Source: Paenibacillus sp. DCT19
GTDB lineage: Bacteria > Bacillota > Bacilli > Paenibacillales > Paenibacillaceae
Direction: 5' to 3'
DNA length: 64,000 nucleotides
NCBI RefSeq assembly: GCF_003268635.1
Contig: NZ_CP029639.1
Span: 3,235,501 to 3,299,500, forward strand
Of the stretch, positions 29,601 to 39,826 are shown piece by piece. Made by a program: the position numbers and the translations under genes. The notes under the pieces are model-generated. The model was not told where the DNA came from and did no database searches. It saw only the letters and a program-made list of their open reading frames with translations. How positions within the stretch are numbered: position 1 is the stretch's first letter; each line of letters opens with the position of its first letter.

Positions 29601-30412
29601 CGAATGTGTCGAGTCTGCAATCGGAGATTACTCTCCCTCTGAGTGATCTGAACATTAGCGAGGCTGAGGCGGAAAATCTGGCCGTCTTTATCAAGCATAG
29701 TGATGGTACGGTTGAGCTACTGAGAGGAGAAGTTGTGATTTACGACAAGTCTGGTCAAAAGGGGATTCGTTTTGCGATCGATCGTTTCAGCACATTCGTC
29801 ATCGTTCGCTCAGAGGCACTGATCATCAAGCATCATGACGCTTACATTACAGGCTATGAAGACGGTACGTTCCGGCCTAATACGCCGATAACGCGTGCTG
29901 AAATGGCGGTGTTGCTCTCCCGAATTTTCGACGATCGTAGTATGAATGAACCATCTAGTCTCGGCTTTAACGATGTTGACACGTCTTATTGGGCAAAGGA
30001 TGCGATTACCCTCGTATCGGCTAATGGCTGGATGATCGGGCAATTCAGCGGAAGCTTCCTGCCTGGCAAGACGATTACGCGTGCCGAGATGGCAGCCATT
30101 GTAGCAAGATTCATTGAACATTCCGAAGTGAATGAGATAACCTTCACGGATGTGAGAGGACATTGGGCCAAAGCTGCGATCGCTAAGGTTCAAGTCTCAG
30201 GTATGATGAATGGTTACGCCAGCGGCAAGTTTCGTCCTAATTCACCTTTAACACGAGCAGAGGCTGTTGTTATTCTGAATAAGCTGCTAGGTCGCGAGCC
30301 AATTGAGGGAAGTACCATGAAGTGGAACGACGTTGCCGAAGGGTTCTGGGCGTATGACGATATTCATGCGGCTTCCAACGTCTATGTAGAGGATGTACTT
30401 GCAACGCAATAG
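26648..30412 (+). CDS. S-layer-anchored NHL-repeat surface protein (three frame breaks as read)
   Basis: ATG 26648 follows a GGGGGAAG site. Three one-base losses in G runs (27183-27186, 28119-28122, 28817-28819) split it; restoring them gives about 1255 residues. Order: signal peptide about 1-30; a beta-propeller of at least six NHL repeats about 45-325 ('PSGIAFDSHSNIYVVDRENHRIQKFD' type units closed by 'QWGSxGSGDGQF'); Listeria-Bacteroides (InlB) repeat ('GYTFEGWFTEADG', 'LYAKW'); fibronectin-III-like domain; beta-sandwich ('VTVYGFSSLGLNIGG'); second InlB-type repeat; cadherin-like beta-sandwich ('LTHLSISGTALTPG'); undefined region; three SLH domains about 1060-1255 ('ITGYEDGTFRPNTPITRAEM' and relatives). 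It is exported and held on the wall through SLH binding to pyruvylated polymer. Confidence 0.85.
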
Positions 30413-30418
30413 TAGTTA

Positions 30419-30454
30419 ATAGAGGGCACCTAATCAGGTGCCCTCTATTTTTTT
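30419..30454 (+). terminator. Terminator after the NHL surface protein
   Basis: Perfect stem ATAGAGGGCACCT/AGGTGCCCTCTAT with AATC loop and a T-run. Confidence 0.9.
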
Positions 30455-30717
30455 ATTCTATATACGATGATGTAATCATATAAAATAGACAGCTTATCCC
30501 CCTCTGCACATACGTTTAGAGGAGAGCTGCGGCTTATATTTATTGTGATTTATGCCCTATTCGCAAAAAATGTTTATGTATCACGCAGACTAGACTCTAC
30601 AAGCATCATAGATTAAAATTTATTTAAGATAAATCTATCTAATCAAAACGAAATTTTATTATTAAATTCTGATATAAATCCTGTTCCCGAAACGAAATAT
30701 AACTTAGATAGGTGTGC

Positions 30718-33700
30718 ATGAACATCAAGATTTTAAGAGACTACATCACAGATCACCCAATAGAGCTTACTATGTTCATTGAACTGTCTATTATACTGGC
30801 AGAAATGGTGCAGCGTGAACACGAGCAGAATAGGATCATTGGATACCTTAGCCCTGACCATATCAGCGTGCAGTGGCAGGGGAAAACGGCGCATATATCC
30901 TGGCATACGGAAAGTCATGCAGCTTATCATTCTCCAGAGCAATCTGGGCGATTCAATCTTGTGCCGAGTGAACGCAGTGATCTTTACGCATTAGGTGTTA
31001 TTCTCTACGAGTTGTTGACCAGGCAATTGCCTTTTCATGCTGAAAATGATGAAGACTGGGGTACCGTGCTTACCCGTAAGGTGCCGCAGCCTTTATCCGA
31101 TATTCGACCGGGATTAGACGATACACTTCAATTGATACTGATGAAATTACTTGCCAAATCACCGATGGAGCGTTATCAGAGTGCATATGGGGTGCTTGAA
31201 GATCTGAAGTTGTATCAGAATATGATGGATAACGATGGAGCGTTTACGCCATTGGAAGTGGGACGATTGGATAAAATACGTACGCTTTCCCTATCCGATT
31301 CGTGGTATGGACGCAGTGCCGAAGTGTTGCAAATGGAGGCCGGGCTGGAGCAGGCTTTTCAAGGAATGAATGCCTTTCGTTGGGTGATAGGCAAGGAGGG
31401 AACGGGCAAAACGACGCTTGTCCATAGACTCCAACAAAACGTCATTCAGCATGGAGGCCGGATGATTGCCATGGAAGCGGAACCATTCCAACAAAACGTG
31501 CGGTGTGGGTCGATTCTTCAAGTGATGCGGGAATGGATCTATCAACTGTGGAGTGAGCCAGTTGAACTCATTACACGTCTGAAAGCCAAACTGCAAGCCG
31601 AGTTTGGGCTCGAAATGCAGGTGATCGTCTCCTGCTTGCCCGAGACCAAGCTGTTGTTCGACAACGATGCGAAGGTATCGCATGTCTCGGACGCTACGAA
31701 GGTCTGGGAACGGTTTGAAGAACTTCTGCCCGACTTGATCCGTTGTATGGCTGAATGCAAGCCACCGCTTGTTCTGTTTATGGACAATCTGCAGTGGGTT
31801 GACAATGGAACACAAGACGTCATTCGTGAACTTGCATTATCACAAAAAGCGTATGGATTATTCCTAATCGGGGCTTATCGTACGGAGGAAGTGATCACTT
31901 CCACTGAGGATGAAACGAAAGCTGATCAAGAGGGATTTCTGGTTTGGTTAAGCCAAAGATGCCGTGCGAATCCAGATGAACAAGTGACTCTATCGCCGCT
32001 GGCTTACGAGGATGTAAGGCAGCTGATCTCTGATGCTCTATATGAGAAATCCGCTCGCATTCAACTTCTGGCACGGTCTGTCTACGATCAGACAGGTGGG
32101 TATCCCGGCTCGGTTCGTCTCTTGCTGGAGGGATGGTTAAAGGAGAACAGACTAAACTTTGACGAGAAACGACGTAAGTGGGTATGGGACTCAGAAATAA
32201 CCCGGCAACTAAGCAGGTCGGAAGAACATCTACGGCTGCTGGAGATGAGTTTCTCCAATCTCAAGGAAGATCGTAAGGAGTTCTTGGCTATGGCGGCTGC
32301 AATAGGTCCGGTATTCCAGTTAACACTCTTGGCCGAAGTGTGTGGCATATCAATGGATAGGGTATTCCGTATTCTACAAGAGGCGGAAGCGGAAGGATTT
32401 ATTTATCGGGAAGACGAAGCAGGGCAAGAAGATGGACGGCATACAACCTATGTGTTCTCCCATGAATTCATTCACCGAATGGCATATGCCTTTGATTCAG
32501 AACGTATTATCCAACGACACCGAGCAATTGGACGGTTGCTACTGGATCGCACGTCGAATTCACGCGATGACTTGTCAAGAACAGCGATTGATCATCTGAA
32601 TTTGGCAGCTTCGGTATTATCAGAGCAAGAAACGAAGCAATTAATAGAGCACAATCTTCAAGCGGGACAAGAGGCGTTGGCATCCGCGCGCTATGCGAAA
32701 GGCAAGCATTATGCCGAAAACGGGCTTCATCTGCTTGCAACATACAAAGTGGACGTACCAGTTACACTCGATGTCGGGTTGCAGTTGGTATTAGCATGGA
32801 CGGAGTATATGGGTGGCAATAGTGTACGGGCGAAAAAACTGCTGGTGGACTTGAACCAAGACAGCGATCGACTGAGCCGATCAGAGCGGCTCAAAATCTG
32901 GGCACCTTTAATCCGATTCCATGCACTCGCGGACAATGAGACTGCGGTTCAATTTGGAATGGAGGCGCTAGGCTCCTATGGTTGGAAGCTTGGGAAGAAA
33001 AGTACACTGTTGTCTATAGGCAAGGAAGTGACCCGAACCGCGATCCTTTTACATCGAAAGCGGGAGAAGCATCTTCTGCTGTCCGACCCACTCGATGAGG
33101 ATTATGAAGAATTATGTCATGTAATGGAGCTGTTGTTTCTTCCATTGCTTGCACATGATGCGCGATCGCTTCTGGAATTGTATGCCCGATTTATTCGTTA
33201 TGGGTTGCATAAAGGGGTGAATGAGTCACTAGCCGCTATGATCGGAGCATACGAGCTGATTGTGCAAAGGTCATTTCCCAGCTTCGTTCGAAAGACTCCG
33301 ATTGCTGAGCAGGTGTTTCTGCAAATCGCGAACACCTCTACATTCAGGAAAAAGCATGTTTTTACTTTTTTGATCGGAATGATCAAGCAAATGGACAGTC
33401 CTTTGGAATCTTCTGTTGTCCTGTTCAATGCGATGCGGCAAGCGATGGAAGCAGGTGATCATGACTTTGCTAATCCTGCCTTAATTTTCAGTGTTATGGG
33501 TAATCATGGGAATGTATATATCCTAAATGAAATGCTCCAATACTTTGAGGAGAACATGCGACATGTTGCCGACGACAAGATACAGGACATGATGCGGCTG
33601 ACGAGTAGTTACGCAACAGTGCTGCAAGACGATTCTCTGATCGACAGTTTTGTTGCTATTCCACAGGTGCCGACTGACAGCGAGCTGGCGCAACGGGACG

Positions 33701-35100
33701 AGGACAATTATAGCTGCGGTTGTCGGCTCGAGGTAGCGTACCTGTCGGGTAGATATAGCGAAGCTCTGTATTGGTCGCAGCGAGGAAGGGTAAACGAACT
33801 GCATTTGGATTGGATGCGAATTCGTAAACAACGTGTTTACGAGACTTTGGCACGGGCTGGATTGTATTTCGAGACGAATAGGGAGGAACGTAAGCGGATT
33901 CGGAAGGCCATACGCGCGCAATTGCGATTGATGAAGAGTTGGCGAGGATTCTTGGACAGTACTTCCTCTGCATACTTGCTAATCAAAGCAGAGGCTGAAC
34001 GGATCGCAGGGAATTCGGTGAGCGCCATGCAACAATATACGGCTGCAATCAGGCTGGCAAGAACCGAGAAATACGTATTGCTGGAAGCCATTGCTTGCGA
34101 ACGGCTTGCGGTATGTTATCAAGATGATATGCACAGCCGATCCGGAGCGGCAATTACGATGATGGATGCATGTGCGGCATACGCTGAATGGGGAATCACC
34201 TTCAAAGTAACTCAGATTAGAAGCAGAGATGCTAAATTGCTGGACCCGATATATAAGCGTTATGAAGGTTCTGTATTACAGGATCGAATCCAAATGACTC
34301 AAACCGGCACATCGCTACCTCAACGGAACGGCTCCAAGATGGGTGAAGGCTCGAAGAGCGAAGAAGAACTCGAACATGTGCAACGACTCATCGATGGGTT
34401 GGCACAGACGAATAAGGTCGACTGGAAGGTGAATCTCTTGGAAACGGCTTTAAGACAAGCCGGAGCTGAGCGTGGTCTGTTGTTGAAGCGTCATAATAAT
34501 GAATTCTATATTGAAGCTAACCGTTCTGACTGGACTGATCAGGAAAAAGGAGTCGGCATGTATGCGGAGAGCGTCTTACGTCATACAACGATGACGGCGA
34601 AACCGCTAATTCTGCATGATGCGTTTCAGAGTTTTTGGGTGAAGGATGCTTATATCGCAGCAAGTAAACAGAGGTCGATTCTGTGCATGTCCATTGATGT
34701 TCCGGGAGAACAAGCTTCCTATCTACTCTACTTGGAAAATCGACTGATGCCGGGTGTGTTCACAAAAAGGGATGTTCAGATGATGGAGCTTATTGCGACA
34801 CGGATCATTTATCTCAAGCTGCTGGGAGACGAAGCTGCGAATACAACAATCCCAAGTACTTCCGAAAGTAACGTTTCGTCCGTGGTGCCTAGTCTCAGTC
34901 AACCGGGGCTGACTGAACCACTGACCGAACGAGAAACGGAAATTATTACAGCGATTGCAAAAGGTTTGTCGAACAGAGAGATTGCCGATCTCTTTGGGAT
35001 TGCAGAAACGACGGTCAAGACACATACTTCTAGAATATACGGCAAGTTGGGTGTAAAACGGCGGGGCAAGCTGTCCTACGTGCCAGAGAGCTACAATTGA
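30718..35100 (+). CDS. Large signalling regulator: pseudokinase, AAA/STAND ATPase, GAF and LuxR domains
   Basis: 1460 residues from ATG 30718 (GTG 30712 is an alternative; the ribosome site is weak). Residues 1-170 are a shortened Ser/Thr-kinase-like lobe: 'HSPEQSGR....ERSDLYALGVILYELLTRQLPF' matches subdomains VIII-IX, but the nucleotide-binding N-lobe is absent, the HRD loop is degenerate ('GYLSPDHISVQ') and no DFG is seen. An AAA/STAND ATPase follows (Walker A 'GKEGTGKTTL' near 226, Walker B 'LVLFMDNLQW' near 355), then a long helical TPR-like region, a GAF domain about 1220-1375 and a LuxR HTH about 1398-1457 ('LTERETEIITAIAKGLSNRE'). The layout recalls PknK/MalT-like transcription activators. 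It lies between two SLH surface-protein genes, which are plausible targets. Confidence 0.88.
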   Translation: MNIKILRDYITDHPIELTMFIELSIILAEMVQREHEQNRIIGYLSPDHISVQWQGKTAHISWHTESHAAYHSPEQSGRFNLVPSERSDLYALGVILYELLTRQLPFHAENDEDWGTVLTRKVPQPLSDIRPGLDDTLQLILMKLLAKSPMERYQSAYGVLEDLKLYQNMMDNDGAFTPLEVGRLDKIRTLSLSDSWYGRSAEVLQMEAGLEQAFQGMNAFRWVIGKEGTGKTTLVHRLQQNVIQHGGRMIAMEAEPFQQNVRCGSILQVMREWIYQLWSEPVELITRLKAKLQAEFGLEMQVIVSCLPETKLLFDNDAKVSHVSDATKVWERFEELLPDLIRCMAECKPPLVLFMDNLQWVDNGTQDVIRELALSQKAYGLFLIGAYRTEEVITSTEDETKADQEGFLVWLSQRCRANPDEQVTLSPLAYEDVRQLISDALYEKSARIQLLARSVYDQTGGYPGSVRLLLEGWLKENRLNFDEKRRKWVWDSEITRQLSRSEEHLRLLEMSFSNLKEDRKEFLAMAAAIGPVFQLTLLAEVCGISMDRVFRILQEAEAEGFIYREDEAGQEDGRHTTYVFSHEFIHRMAYAFDSERIIQRHRAIGRLLLDRTSNSRDDLSRTAIDHLNLAASVLSEQETKQLIEHNLQAGQEALASARYAKGKHYAENGLHLLATYKVDVPVTLDVGLQLVLAWTEYMGGNSVRAKKLLVDLNQDSDRLSRSERLKIWAPLIRFHALADNETAVQFGMEALGSYGWKLGKKSTLLSIGKEVTRTAILLHRKREKHLLLSDPLDEDYEELCHVMELLFLPLLAHDARSLLELYARFIRYGLHKGVNESLAAMIGAYELIVQRSFPSFVRKTPIAEQVFLQIANTSTFRKKHVFTFLIGMIKQMDSPLESSVVLFNAMRQAMEAGDHDFANPALIFSVMGNHGNVYILNEMLQYFEENMRHVADDKIQDMMRLTSSYATVLQDDSLIDSFVAIPQVPTDSELAQRDEDNYSCGCRLEVAYLSGRYSEALYWSQRGRVNELHLDWMRIRKQRVYETLARAGLYFETNREERKRIRKAIRAQLRLMKSWRGFLDSTSSAYLLIKAEAERIAGNSVSAMQQYTAAIRLARTEKYVLLEAIACERLAVCYQDDMHSRSGAAITMMDACAAYAEWGITFKVTQIRSRDAKLLDPIYKRYEGSVLQDRIQMTQTGTSLPQRNGSKMGEGSKSEEELEHVQRLIDGLAQTNKVDWKVNLLETALRQAGAERGLLLKRHNNEFYIEANRSDWTDQEKGVGMYAESVLRHTTMTAKPLILHDAFQSFWVKDAYIAASKQRSILCMSIDVPGEQASYLLYLENRLMPGVFTKRDVQMMELIATRIIYLKLLGDEAANTTIPSTSESNVSSVVPSLSQPGLTEPLTERETEIITAIAKGLSNREIADLFGIAETTVKTHTSRIYGKLGVKRRGKLSYVPESYN

Positions 35101-35116
35101 TAGAGTGACGAACAAG

Positions 35117-35152
35117 GAAGCGAGCCTAAAAGGGCCGCTTCTTTGTTTTTTT
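35117..35152 (+). terminator. Terminator after the LuxR-type regulator
   Basis: GAAGCG...CGCTTC stem with inner CCT/AGG pairs and a T-rich tail. Confidence 0.8.
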
Positions 35153-35267
35153 GGAGTACTACTTTAGTAGGACTTAAATATCCTAAGATGAGACTATGAT
35201 GTTTAGATGGAGTCAAATGAAAAGAGGTCATTTTGAGTAATAAGGAATGGTATGAAAGGAAGTGTAC

Positions 35268-38200
35268 ATGGTGAGAAAGAGAGTTGTCTCGATTGCAAGT
35301 ATGCTCGTTGTAATCGTGTGTATGGCATGCATCGTAATTTTTAATAATCAAAGCGTTGCATCCGCTAACATAGTTCCGTCAACTATTTATGCAGCAGAGG
35401 ATACAACAATGATTTATGAGTCTGGTATGATCTATGAGGGTGAAAATCTCGGGTATCTGGAAGTAGGCTATCAAGGAACACTTAGTGTTCCCTTAGAGGC
35501 TCAGGTATTACTAAAGTTTGCTTTACCCCCAATCCCAACAGGGTATGAAGTTGAAACTGCAAATCTTTATATTCCTGTAACAGGTGGTACTTTACAGGCA
35601 ACAACTAATTTTTCGTTAAAAGTTTCTACGAGTATAGATCATAGCTGGGCACAGGATAGTAGAATAACATCGCCACCAGCTCTAACGTCAGGTTCTACAC
35701 AATCAAGACTTTTAGCCAATAATGTACCTATACTTAAACCTACACTCGCTCCCTTTAATTTTACCAGCTATATATCAGGGGAATCAGCGAAATCTGATCC
35801 TAGAGCAACCTTCATTCTATCAGGAATGACTTCTCAAGAAGCAGCTGAAGCAGGAATAACCTATGCTGATCATTTTATACAAATGACCGAAAATCATGCA
35901 CATGGCGGCAGTCTGGGTCCATATTTAATTATTACGTATTCTGAAATTGCGAATATTGAAATAACTGGAGTCGCAGATGGAGGTCTATACAATACAAATG
36001 TAACGCCAACATTTAACACGGGTACAGCAACTTTGAATGGAAGTCCATTTACAAGTGGAACACAGCTTACTGCTGAAGGCTCGTACACGTTAACGGTTAC
36101 AGCAGGCAGTCAATTAGAAACGATTCAATTTCGAATAGATAAGACCCCTCCAACAGGGACGATTATTGTAAATCTAGGCAACGAATACACGAATGGTTCG
36201 GCTGTACTTATTTCAATAAATCCAGATCCTGGAGTAACTGATATTACGCATATCCAATATTCGCTTAACGGAAGCCCCTATACACAGATGCCTTATGTAC
36301 CAAGCTTTATGCTATCAATAGGATTTACTGATGGAGATAAAGTTTTGAGATTTAAACTAGTTGATCGTGCAGGGAACCAATCAATTGAATATCAAAAAAC
36401 CATAACACGGGATACCGAAGTGCCAACAGGCTCTATTGTTATTAATAATGGCAACGTGTATACAACTAATCGTGAAATAACGCTTAATCTATCATTAGGC
36501 AACGGTGTAACAGATGTGGTAGCCGTACAATTTTCTAATAACAATAGTTCTTGGTCAGGAGTTGAAGCCTTTAGTTCCATAAAAAGCTATACGTTACCTG
36601 CTGGTGATGGAAATAAAACGGTATATGTTCGTTTAATTGATCGAGCAGGCAATATTACCGTCATTCAAGACAGTATTATATTGGATACAACACCTCCAAC
36701 AGGTACGGTTGTTGTAAATGATGGTAGTGCTTTTACAAATGACTCAAACGTATACGTTGATATAACACCAACAGCAGGCGTGACGGATATCGTGAGCATT
36801 CGCTACACGCTTAACGGATTACCTCCAACGACTATAGCGTATACAAATAGCTTTACTATTAACGTAGGAAGCTCGGATGGAGAAAAAGCTATTACAGTAG
36901 AGTTAATTGATGAAGCAGGACGCGTATCTCCACTATATAGCACAACGGTAACGCTGGATACGATCCCCCTGTTGTCAGCGGTGTAGCGGAAGGAGGAAGT
37001 TACACTTCCTCACAAACCATTACATTTAACGAAGGTACTGCAACACTAAATGGTGGTTCTTTTGTGAGTGGAACGACTGTGGATACTGATGGTTCCTATG
37101 TACTCGTGGTTACGGATAGCGCCGGTAACTCAACTACCATAACATTTATTATCAATAAACCAGCTCCAAATAGATATAGCGTTAAATACGAGGGAAACGG
37201 TGCTACTGGAGGACAAGAACCAGTCGATAGTCAATCTTATGAGAACGGACATACCGTTACAGTATCTGATAATAGTGGAAATTTAGTGAGGACTGGATTT
37301 ACGTTTGATGGTTGGAATACATCAGCAGATGGCAGTGGGGTAAGTTATCTGGCAAATCACACGTTCAATATTAATGCCTCAGATGTCACGCTGTATGCTC
37401 TGTGGAAGGTAAATTCTTATACATTATCATTTCAATCAAATGGAGGCGCTGTTGTCCCGACTCAGAATATATCATACAACGTAACAGCAACAGCACCGAC
37501 CGCACCAACTAAACCAGGTTATACATTTGGTGGCTGGTTTAAAGAGACAGCCCTCATTAACCAGTGGAATTTTACGAGAGATGTAATTACAGCGAATATG
37601 ACGTTGTATGCGAAATGGATTCAAAATAACTCTTCTGAAAATAATGGAGGAGGAAGTTCTCCAACGCCTCCCCAGCGATTCATAGTATCTTTTGAAACGA
37701 ACGGAGGGAACGGGTTAAATAATCTGTCTGTCGTGTATGATACACGGTTAGCCGAACTACCAACTCCTACTAAAGAAGGTTATACATTTGGCGGATGGTA
37801 TCATGATATGGCGCTGACCAACACGTGGGACATCACTAAGGATCGAGTGACCAAAGATGCTACATTGTATGCAAAATGGATCGCAAACACAGTATCGGTA
37901 CCTGCAGCCAATCCGCAATCAACCCCAGAAGAACCAAAACCTGAACGACCTGTTGTTGCTTTTGACGACCTTTCAGGACATTGGGCAAAAGAAATGATTG
38001 AGGAATTAGCCAGTCAAGGGATAATTACAGGCTATCCCGACGGTTCTTTTTATCCCAATGAAAGCATCAAGCGCCATCACATGGCTCTAATATTCATACG
38101 TGCTTTCGAGTTTGAGCCAAAACGTGAGGCAGTTTCATTTTCTGACGTATCACCAAGTCATCCTTACTATGAAGCCGTTATGTCACTACAGCAAGCAGGA

Positions 38201-38476
38201 ATAGTCGATGGATCAAATGGGGATTTTCAGCCCAATCATTCGCTGACTCGTGCACAGATGGCTAAAATTTTGACACTGGCTCTTGAGATAGAACCAGGTG
38301 GAACTCGTACTTTCCAAGATATACCTACAACGCATTGGAGCTATGATTATGTCGCTGCACTAGCAGAACTAGAGATTGTACTAGGTGATAACAACGGCAA
38401 ATTTAAGCCGGATGAACCCGTGACACGTGCACAGTTCGCGGTAATGATGTATAGAGCATTGAATATGTCAAAATAA
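35268..38476 (+). CDS. S-layer-anchored surface protein with DNRLRE-like, Ig-like and InlB repeats (one frame break as read)
   Basis: ATG 35268 lies seven bases after AAAGGA. One C is missing from the CCCCC run 36965-36969; restoring it gives 'DTIPPVVSGVAEGGSYTSSQ' and a protein of about 1069 residues. Order: signal peptide about 1-33; DNRLRE/CBM96-like beta domain about 35-225 ('LKFALPPIPTGYEVETANLYIPV'); Ig-like modules ('GVADGGLYNTNVTPTFNTGTATLNGSPFTSGT' and three 'PTGxIxVNxGxxYT' units) to about 565, with a further module to about 630; three Listeria-Bacteroides repeats about 635-872; three SLH domains about 898-1069 ('ITGYPDGSFYPNESIKRHHM'). Exported and wall-anchored; probably adhesive or structural, with no catalytic motif. 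It shares InlB and SLH modules with 26648-30412. Confidence 0.85.
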
Positions 38477-38510
38477 ACCTTTGGCGTGGTAGAAAAACAT
38501 ATTTTCATTG

Positions 38511-38539
38511 AAGTCGCTATTACAGCGGCTTTCTTTTTG
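38511..38539 (+). terminator. Terminator after the second SLH protein
   Basis: AAGTCGCT/AGCGGCTT stem (one mismatch) with TTTCTTTTTG tail. Confidence 0.65.
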
Positions 38540-38890
38540 TTATAAACCTATGGTATTGAGATTAAGCAAGGTATCATATATTACCGGGATTAGCTTCACT
38601 TTAATAATAATACCTGCATATGAAACTGAAAGTGGCAAGATAATGTACCGCAATTATGTGATGTCATAGGGCAAAGACATTGTGTTGTTGCCAATAAAAT
38701 TATTATCTAAACGGGATTGTAGTAAGTAAGAAAAATTATTTAACCCGATTCATCATATTCAGCTGTGAGAGAAACCTGATCTTTTATTAGTATCAAGTAC
38801 TATTATCAAGTGTTATAATTGTGATTAAGTTGAAACAATAAATAGAGATAATCGGGTTCATCTTCATCTCAACAAAGGAGAGCTTAATAT
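38540..38890. other. Intergenic region upstream of the MaoC gene
   Basis: No coding frame seen. TATAAT at 38814-38819 is a good -10 box without a convincing -35. Two direct copies of TATCAAGT (38791-38798 and 38804-38811) sit just upstream of it at a 13-base period where a -35 would be, suggesting an activator site. AAAGGAGAG before 38891 is the MaoC ribosome site. Confidence 0.45.
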
Positions 38891-39316
38891 ATGAAATTTA
38901 ATGAATTTTTTGTTGGCCAAACTTTTAAAACAAAATCTCTTGAGATCACGAAAGAGGATATTACGAGATTTGCAGCTGAGTTCGATCCTCAGTATATGCA
39001 TTTAGATGAAGAGAAAGCCAAAGAGGGAAGATTTAATGGCATCATTGCTTCGGGAGTCCAAACTTTGGCGGTTTCATTTAAGCTGTGGATTGAAACGGGC
39101 AGTTATGGTGATGATGTTATTGCAGGAACCGCGTTCAATAATATCAAATTTATTAAACCCGTTTATCCTGATGATGTCTTGTATAACATGGTTGAAGTTA
39201 TTGAAGTAAAAGAAAAGAAGAATGAAGCAGGGCTTGTTACGGTGAAGTTTTCTACTTTCAATAGCAGAGAGGAACTCGTTTTTGAAGGAGACTTAACGGT
39301 TCTGGTCAAGAAGTGA
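38891..39316 (+). CDS. MaoC family dehydratase (hot-dog fold)
   Basis: 141 residues. MaoC-like hydratase signature 'ITRFAAEFDPQYMHLDEEKAKEGRFNGIIASGVQTLA', with Asp-Pro-x-x-Met-His (the catalytic Asp/His pair of R-specific enoyl-CoA hydratases) at about residues 37-42, followed by 'FIKPVYPDDVL'. Such proteins hydrate enoyl thioesters in fatty-acid or polyhydroxyalkanoate metabolism; stand-alone members often have unknown substrates. Strong ribosome site AAAGGAGAG. Monocistronic by position. Confidence 0.9.
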   Translation: MKFNEFFVGQTFKTKSLEITKEDITRFAAEFDPQYMHLDEEKAKEGRFNGIIASGVQTLAVSFKLWIETGSYGDDVIAGTAFNNIKFIKPVYPDDVLYNMVEVIEVKEKKNEAGLVTVKFSTFNSREELVFEGDLTVLVKK

Positions 39317-39513
39317 TAAACCTTATAGGGAAGCGGATATATGAGGATGTTGATGTATAATGTCATACAGACACCGATCAATAAACACTTGATTTATAGA
39401 GTTGAGCAAACAATGAAGTATATATCTGATCAGTTAATTCATTAAGCTAACGAGAAGCACGTTTCGAATGGAAAAGAATTATTTGCAAAGATTGCTGATG
39501 GAGAACTAGCCAT

Positions 39514-39547
39514 AGCAGCCGGTCAATTGTGGTCGGCTGCTTTTGTT
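39514..39547 (+). terminator. Terminator in the MaoC-MarR gap
   Basis: AGCAGCCG/CGGCTGCT perfect 8-bp stem, 12-base loop, TTTTGTTT tail. It lies about 200 bases after the MaoC stop. Confidence 0.65.
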
Positions 39548-39682
39548 TAACCAAACGGGCAAGTCCTAATAATTTATCCGTAAGGAGAATAATGTAATAA
39601 AAATTTATTAAATTTGATCAAAGGGAGAAAAACATAAGAGTCAAACGCATGGCCATAACCCTGTCAAGTAGACAATATGAAA

Positions 39683-39808
39683 AAGTATAGTTGACTCTAA
39701 GACTCAAGGGGATCATACCAGCAAACAATCGCTTTTAGAGTGTATTTATTTTGACCGTTTTGTTGATGCTTGATACAATAGCATAAACTATGTAGTAAAA
39801 CTATACTT
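39683..39808. repeat. Separated inverted repeat upstream of marR-type gene
   Basis: AAGTATAGTT at 39683-39692 and its exact complement AACTATACTT at 39799-39808, 106 bases apart. The second copy lies 18 bases before the MarR start. They could be two operator half-sites or a looping pair; chance cannot be excluded in AT-rich DNA. Confidence 0.45.
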
Positions 39809-39826
39809 AAATTAGGTGGGTATAAA

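Larger units (their letters stand above)
39317..39826. other. Intergenic region with a lone terminator
   Basis: No convincing gene in this stretch of about 510 bases. A 34-codon frame near 39341 and short open stretches up to 39550 lack ribosome sites. A clear terminator hairpin (39514-39547) sits here. The MarR promoter region occupies the right end. Confidence 0.5.

Noticed and set aside
31291..31815. 174-codon minus-strand open frame
   Set aside because: Antisense to the ATPase domain of the large regulator; no start signals.
39341..39550. Possible small genes in the MaoC-MarR gap
   Set aside because: Short frames broken by stops with no ribosome site; only the terminator hairpin is convincing.
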